DNA of 9,673 nucleotides from Verrucomicrobiota bacterium (GTDB lineage Bacteria > Verrucomicrobiota > Verrucomicrobiia > Limisphaerales > UBA1096): contig DQOE01000076.1 of assembly GCA_015658765.1 (NCBI GenBank), positions 1-9,673 of the forward strand, in the 5' to 3' direction. A model generated the notes under the pieces. It did no database searches. It was not told the DNA's origin and saw only the letters and a program-made list of their open reading frames with translations. Below are positions 8,101 to 9,673 of this stretch, piece by piece. The first letter of the stretch is position 1. Each line of letters starts with the position of its first letter. A program made the translations under genes and the position numbers.

Positions 8101-8253
8101 CGGCTGGCCCAAGCGTGTGAGGCCCTGGAGAAAGCTGGGAAATCAGGAAAAACCGCCGCCGCCAGCAGCCCGCTTGGCCAAGCAGAGGCTGAGTTGCGAA
8201 AAGTCACCGCCCTGCTCAAGCAGCAAAAAAAGTCGCTTGGCCAAGCCAGCTAA
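5146..8253 (+). CDS. Hybrid sensor histidine kinase: PAS-PAS-PAS-HisKA-HATPase-REC-REC-HPt
   Basis: The 1035-residue product carries a whole phosphorelay in one chain. Domains: PAS1 (about 17-130), PAS2 (141-256), PAS3 (267-385), a coiled linker, HisKA with phospho-acceptor H414 in SHEIRTPMN, and HATPase_c with N-box N531, DTGIGI (563-568) and GGTGLGL (592-598). REC1 has D655/D656, acceptor D704 and K756. REC2 has E795/D796, acceptor D839, T870 and K892. The HPt domain has H973 in AAHSLKGSA. There is no transmembrane segment or signal peptide, so it senses an internal cue; no haem- or flavin-binding residue was identified in the PAS domains. The ATG at 5146 is preferred because PAS1 follows closely. 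ATG 5038 would add 36 residues, including two repeat-type encoded pieces. No separate response regulator is adjacent, so the output partner is unknown. Two palindromes encode part of the C-terminal tail. Confidence 0.93.
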   Translation: MTAPTHDSPSADPPGNPEVFDDVVVGIFRTTEGGRYIYANHRLAELYGYESPARLIEAIGDIEGQLYVEPGQRDLFLTLIQQQGRIEQFESEIFRKDGSRIWISETARIVRDESGEALFYEGTVQDIAEQKGAELELRRSEILFHSLVENLPQNIFRKDAAGRFTFANTRFCEELGKPRREIIGKTDFDFFPADLAGKYREDDLSIMESGESLDAVEEHVTPEGEKSWVHVVKTPIRDEAGRYIGVQGIFWDVTRQRHTEIALAHERDLLRTLLDSIPDRIYFKDRDSRFLMISRAVASDFGLGDPGEAVGKTDADFFSEEHARLALEDEQAILETGQAIIGKTEKETWNDGREGWVLTTKMPMRNADGEIVGTLGVSKDITALKEAEAELAEARDAALETAKVKSEFLANTSHEIRTPMNAIVGMTGLLLDTPLNEQQREFLATIRQSADGLLGVINDILDFSKIEARKLEIEEIPFDLRETVESAVDLLAERAQSKGLHLACLVYEEVWTSVIGDPGRLRQILTNLVGNAIKFTEQGEVLVRLNTVRETGRDVEIRCEIVDTGIGIPSEAQKKLFQPFTQGDGSLTRRYGGTGLGLTISKQLTEIMGGRIGFESKLGQGSSFWFELPLRKQLEPGAAETQHQLLAGLNVLVVDDNETTRQILRHQLRSRRIKTTEAGEAAEALKLLQQTVATDSPFQVVILDSEMPEKDCLGLAGAIKDDLLFTDLKLILLTPMGKVLEPGAWRAAGIDACLAKPVKQTRLLECITRLLTGESAAPARDAGGEAKPLRILVAEDNQVNRKVTLLQLGNLGYTADAVANGLEAVEAVRKMPYDVVLMDCHMPEMDGYEATRAIRQLPGRARLIRILAVTANANPEEKRNCLDAGMDDYLIKPIDLKQLGKALGKIASEVGAAPGEGDRGDADSIAEGLRSFGDAAVIAELIDLFLQDAPARLAQAREALTAGNAARIVEAAHSLKGSARNLRAERLAQACEALEKAGKSGKTAAASSPLGQAEAELRKVTALLKQQKKSLGQAS
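8173..8182. repeat. Iterated palindrome, copy 11
   Basis: In the kinase HPt tail; read as Leu1010-Gly-Gln-Ala. Confidence 0.9.
8236..8245. repeat. Iterated palindrome, copy 12
   Basis: Encodes the last residues of the kinase (Leu1031-Gly-Gln-Ala-Ser), ending 5 nt before the TAA stop. Confidence 0.9.
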
Positions 8254-8747
8254 ACCGCCTGCCTTCGCTGGAGCATAAACCGGCCGCCCAACCCAAACAC
8301 GGCGGCCCATCCGGCGACTTGGCCCCACGGCGACCCGAAGACAACCGTCGCATTAAACCACATCAGCGCCATGAAACTGTGCAGCGTTGCGTCCACCCAC
8401 GCCGGCCGGCCCTCGTGGCTCCGCTTGGCCAAGTGCCGCCAGGCGGCGTCCGCCAGCCAAGCCAAGGCGAAGGCGTAATTCAGGTAAAGCCCGAAGCCAG
8501 TGTCGAAGCCGGTGGCTTCCCCAGTCTGCGCGGCCGTGGCTGCCAGCGCCTTGGCATGGCTCCAGCCGTGCTCGAAGTGGAAGGCGCAGAAGAAGTGGGC
8601 GAGGAACGCCACCAAGCCAAGTGACCACCAGCCGCTGGCGCTTGGCCCGGTGTGGTGCGGCCACCGCCGGCAACTTGCCAGCGCGAGGACGTATCCGGCA
8701 AAGGCCAGGAAAGCTGTCAACCGAATCGCCCATTCGCCTCCGCTCAT
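8250..8747 (-). CDS. Unknown small multi-pass membrane protein, His-rich
   Basis: I do not recognise a named family. The 165-residue product has four probable membrane segments (about residues 8-26, 40-57, 84-104 and 121-155, the last possibly two). It has a conserved-looking loop FHFEHGWSHAKA (56-67) rich in His and aromatic residues, plus LYLNYAFALAWLADAAW (87-103). Histidines at 51, 57, 60, 64 and 123 lie in or near membrane segments and could bind a metal or haem, but this is speculation. I have the impression that similar uncharacterised proteins occur in planctomycetes; this needs a search. Residues 106-108 (Leu-Ala-Lys) come from a repeat palindrome. Start is ATG at 8745-8747 with no clear ribosome binding site. 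Its TAG stop overlaps the kinase TAA stop by 4 nt on the opposite strand. Codon-level coding character supports a real gene. Confidence 0.7.
   Translation of the reverse strand: MSGGEWAIRLTAFLAFAGYVLALASCRRWPHHTGPSASGWWSLGLVAFLAHFFCAFHFEHGWSHAKALAATAAQTGEATGFDTGFGLYLNYAFALAWLADAAWRHLAKRSHEGRPAWVDATLHSFMALMWFNATVVFGSPWGQVAGWAAVFGLGGRFMLQRRQAV
8424..8433. repeat. Iterated palindrome, copy 13
   Basis: Within the unknown membrane protein gene; read on the minus strand as Leu106-Ala-Lys, in the loop between predicted helices 3 and 4. Confidence 0.9.
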
Positions 8748-9011
8748 GCCGTTGGGGAATAGTCGACCTGGGCACGTCCGGCGAGATTTTTTGTTTCAAA
8801 CGGATTTAACCCCTTGACGAGCAAAAAAATTAGTTTCACTAATGGGCGTTCGCGAGGAGGTTTAGTCTGATTCAACTCAATAAACCATGATATCAGGCCC
8901 CGATTCCGGGTTAGCCATTTTACTATTTGAAGCTGTCCAACGGTCTCCTGTGTTATTGTCCAAGGTAAGTACCCCTTCCTACAAATTTGACTTTTTCCAA
9001 AACAAAAACTC
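8748..9011. other. AT-richer spacer upstream of hppA
   Basis: This 264-bp spacer is clearly richer in A and T than the surrounding genes. It contains the candidate promoter and dyad at 8814-8843, an AGGAGG at 8855-8860 with no ATG/GTG/TTG at suitable distance, and a possible 42-codon ORF (8887-9015) that overlaps the hppA start. No repeat palindrome occurs here. No RNA gene or riboswitch was recognised. Confidence 0.6.
8814..8843 (+). promoter_or_regulatory. Candidate hppA promoter with overlapping dyad
   Basis: TTGACG (8814-8819) is followed after 18 nt by ACTAAT (8838-8843), a weak -10. The -10 is the right arm of a perfect dyad, ATTAGT-TTC-ACTAAT (8829-8843), so a dimeric repressor bound there would cover the -10. 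Transcription from here would give a leader of roughly 160 nt before hppA. Confidence 0.4.
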
Positions 9012-9015
9012 ATGA
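8887..9015 (+). CDS. Possible 42-codon leader ORF overlapping hppA start
   Basis: An ATG-started ORF ([20 protein letters not shown]...) runs 42 codons and its TGA stop overlaps the hppA ATG in the arrangement ATGA, as in translationally coupled genes. No ribosome binding site precedes it, the composition is AT-rich, and no family is recognised. It may be a chance ORF. Confidence 0.15.
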   Translation: MISGPDSGLAILLFEAVQRSPVLLSKVSTPSYKFDFFQNKNS

Positions 9016-9673
9016 ATAAAAACGTGTATCTCATCCCGCTCGCGGGATTACTGGCCCTGCTCTTCACCTATCTGCGCGCCCAATGGGTGGCTCGGCAGGA
9101 TCCGGGCACCGACCGGATGAAACGCATCGCCGGTTACATCACCGATGGCGCGATGGCGTTTCTGCGCGCGGAATACTCGAAACTGGTGTGGTTCGTCGTG
9201 GGCGTGGCGTTGCTGCTGGCTTATCAAGGCGGCAGTGGTGGTGCGGCAAAAACCAGCGCCTGGATTGGGCTCTCCTTTGTCGTGGGCGCTTTGTGCTCCG
9301 CGCTGGCTGGTTTTATAGGAATGAAAGTGGCCACCAAGGCCAATGTCCGCACTGCTCACGCCGCCCGCACGAGTCTCGCTTCCGCGCTGACCGTCGCCTT
9401 CCGCGGCGGCTCGGTGATGGGCATGGGCGTGGTGGGCCTCGGTGTGCTGGGGCTTTCCAGTTTATTTTTCGTTTATCACGGCCAAGACTGGGAGATCACA
9501 AAAGTGATCACCGTGCTCACGGGCTTCTCCTTTGGCGCGTCGTCAATCGCGCTCTTCGCGCGCGTGGGCGGCGGCATTTACACGAAGGCCGCCGACGTGG
9601 GCGCGGATCTCGTGGGCAAGGTGGAAGCGGGCATCCCGGAGGATCATCCGCTCAACCCCGCCACCATCGCCGA
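9012..9673 (+). CDS. hppA: Membrane-bound proton/sodium-translocating pyrophosphatase, N-terminal part
   Basis: The first 220 codons of an M-PPase, which hydrolyses pyrophosphate to pump H+ or Na+ across the membrane, are present; the gene runs off the window. The start [21 protein letters not shown] forms the first helix. Further helices lie near residues 55-72, 82-104, 135-157 and 165-185. The diagnostic pyrophosphate/Mg-binding block [20 protein letters not shown] is present at about 186-205, with D195, D199 and K203, followed by [11 protein letters not shown]. Full-length relatives are roughly 650-800 residues. The residues that separate K+-dependent from K+-independent, and Na+ from H+ pumps, lie beyond the window edge. 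The ATG at 9012 fits the family's first helix; no clear SD precedes it. No palindrome lies in this part. Confidence 0.95.
   Translation, partial: MNKNVYLIPLAGLLALLFTYLRAQWVARQDPGTDRMKRIAGYITDGAMAFLRAEYSKLVWFVVGVALLLAYQGGSGGAAKTSAWIGLSFVVGALCSALAGFIGMKVATKANVRTAHAARTSLASALTVAFRGGSVMGMGVVGLGVLGLSSLFFVYHGQDWEITKVITVLTGFSFGASSIALFARVGGGIYTKAADVGADLVGKVEAGIPEDHPLNPATIA

Noticed and set aside
414..8433. Palindromes as CRISPR repeats or insertion-sequence ends
   Set aside because: Spacing is irregular (63 bp to over 3 kb), there are no uniform spacers, no target duplications, and no cas or transposase gene.
8855..8860. Strong AGGAGG Shine-Dalgarno sequence in the hppA leader
   Set aside because: No ATG, GTG or TTG lies within a usable distance; the next ATG is 26 nt downstream.

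Overview
This window looks like chromosomal DNA of a GC-rich bacterium of the Planctomycetes-Verrucomicrobia (PVC) group, most likely a verrucomicrobium. The main evidence is the large secreted beta-propeller/HEAT/c-type haem protein at 494-3013, a family almost confined to PVC bacteria. Weak or absent Shine-Dalgarno sequences at most starts fit this. Lineage below phylum cannot be decided from the window. No rRNA, tRNA, CRISPR array, transposase or prophage gene was seen.

Layout. On the minus strand, 126-386 encodes a small DUF2061 membrane protein. It is divergent from the PVC-type cytochrome/dehydrogenase (494-3013, plus). Their shared spacer holds a 9-bp inverted repeat bracketing a perfect TTGACA. 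A long hairpin (3023-3062) separates the cytochrome gene from a convergent flagellin gene (3131-3955, minus), whose start codon is preceded by a short hairpin with GGA in its loop. Next on the minus strand is endonuclease IV (nfo, 4128-5000). It is divergent from a soluble hybrid histidine kinase (5146-8253, plus: PAS-PAS-PAS-HisKA-HATPase-REC-REC-HPt). The kinase gene ends in a 4-bp stop-to-stop overlap with a convergent gene for an unknown His-rich membrane protein (8250-8747, minus). The final 3' part carries the N-terminal 220 codons of a membrane-bound proton/sodium-pumping pyrophosphatase (hppA, from 9012), cut by the window edge. It is preceded by a 264-bp AT-richer spacer with a promoter-like element and a dyad.

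The genes do not form a pathway. They are mostly single genes in alternating orientation: anaerobic/respiratory or periplasmic oxidation, motility, base-excision repair, signalling and membrane energetics.

The most striking signal is not a gene. It is a highly iterated palindrome, CTTGGCCAAG (core of CGCTTGGCCAAGCG), present 13 times exactly and several more times with one or two changes. It occurs in coding and non-coding DNA and is read in all three frames (Leu-Ala-Lys-Arg, Leu-Gly-Gln-Ala or Ala-Trp-Pro-Ser). Chance predicts far less than one copy in a window this size. It behaves like the HIP1 repeat of cyanobacteria but has a different sequence. It is missing from the flagellin gene, the kinase core and the pyrophosphatase.
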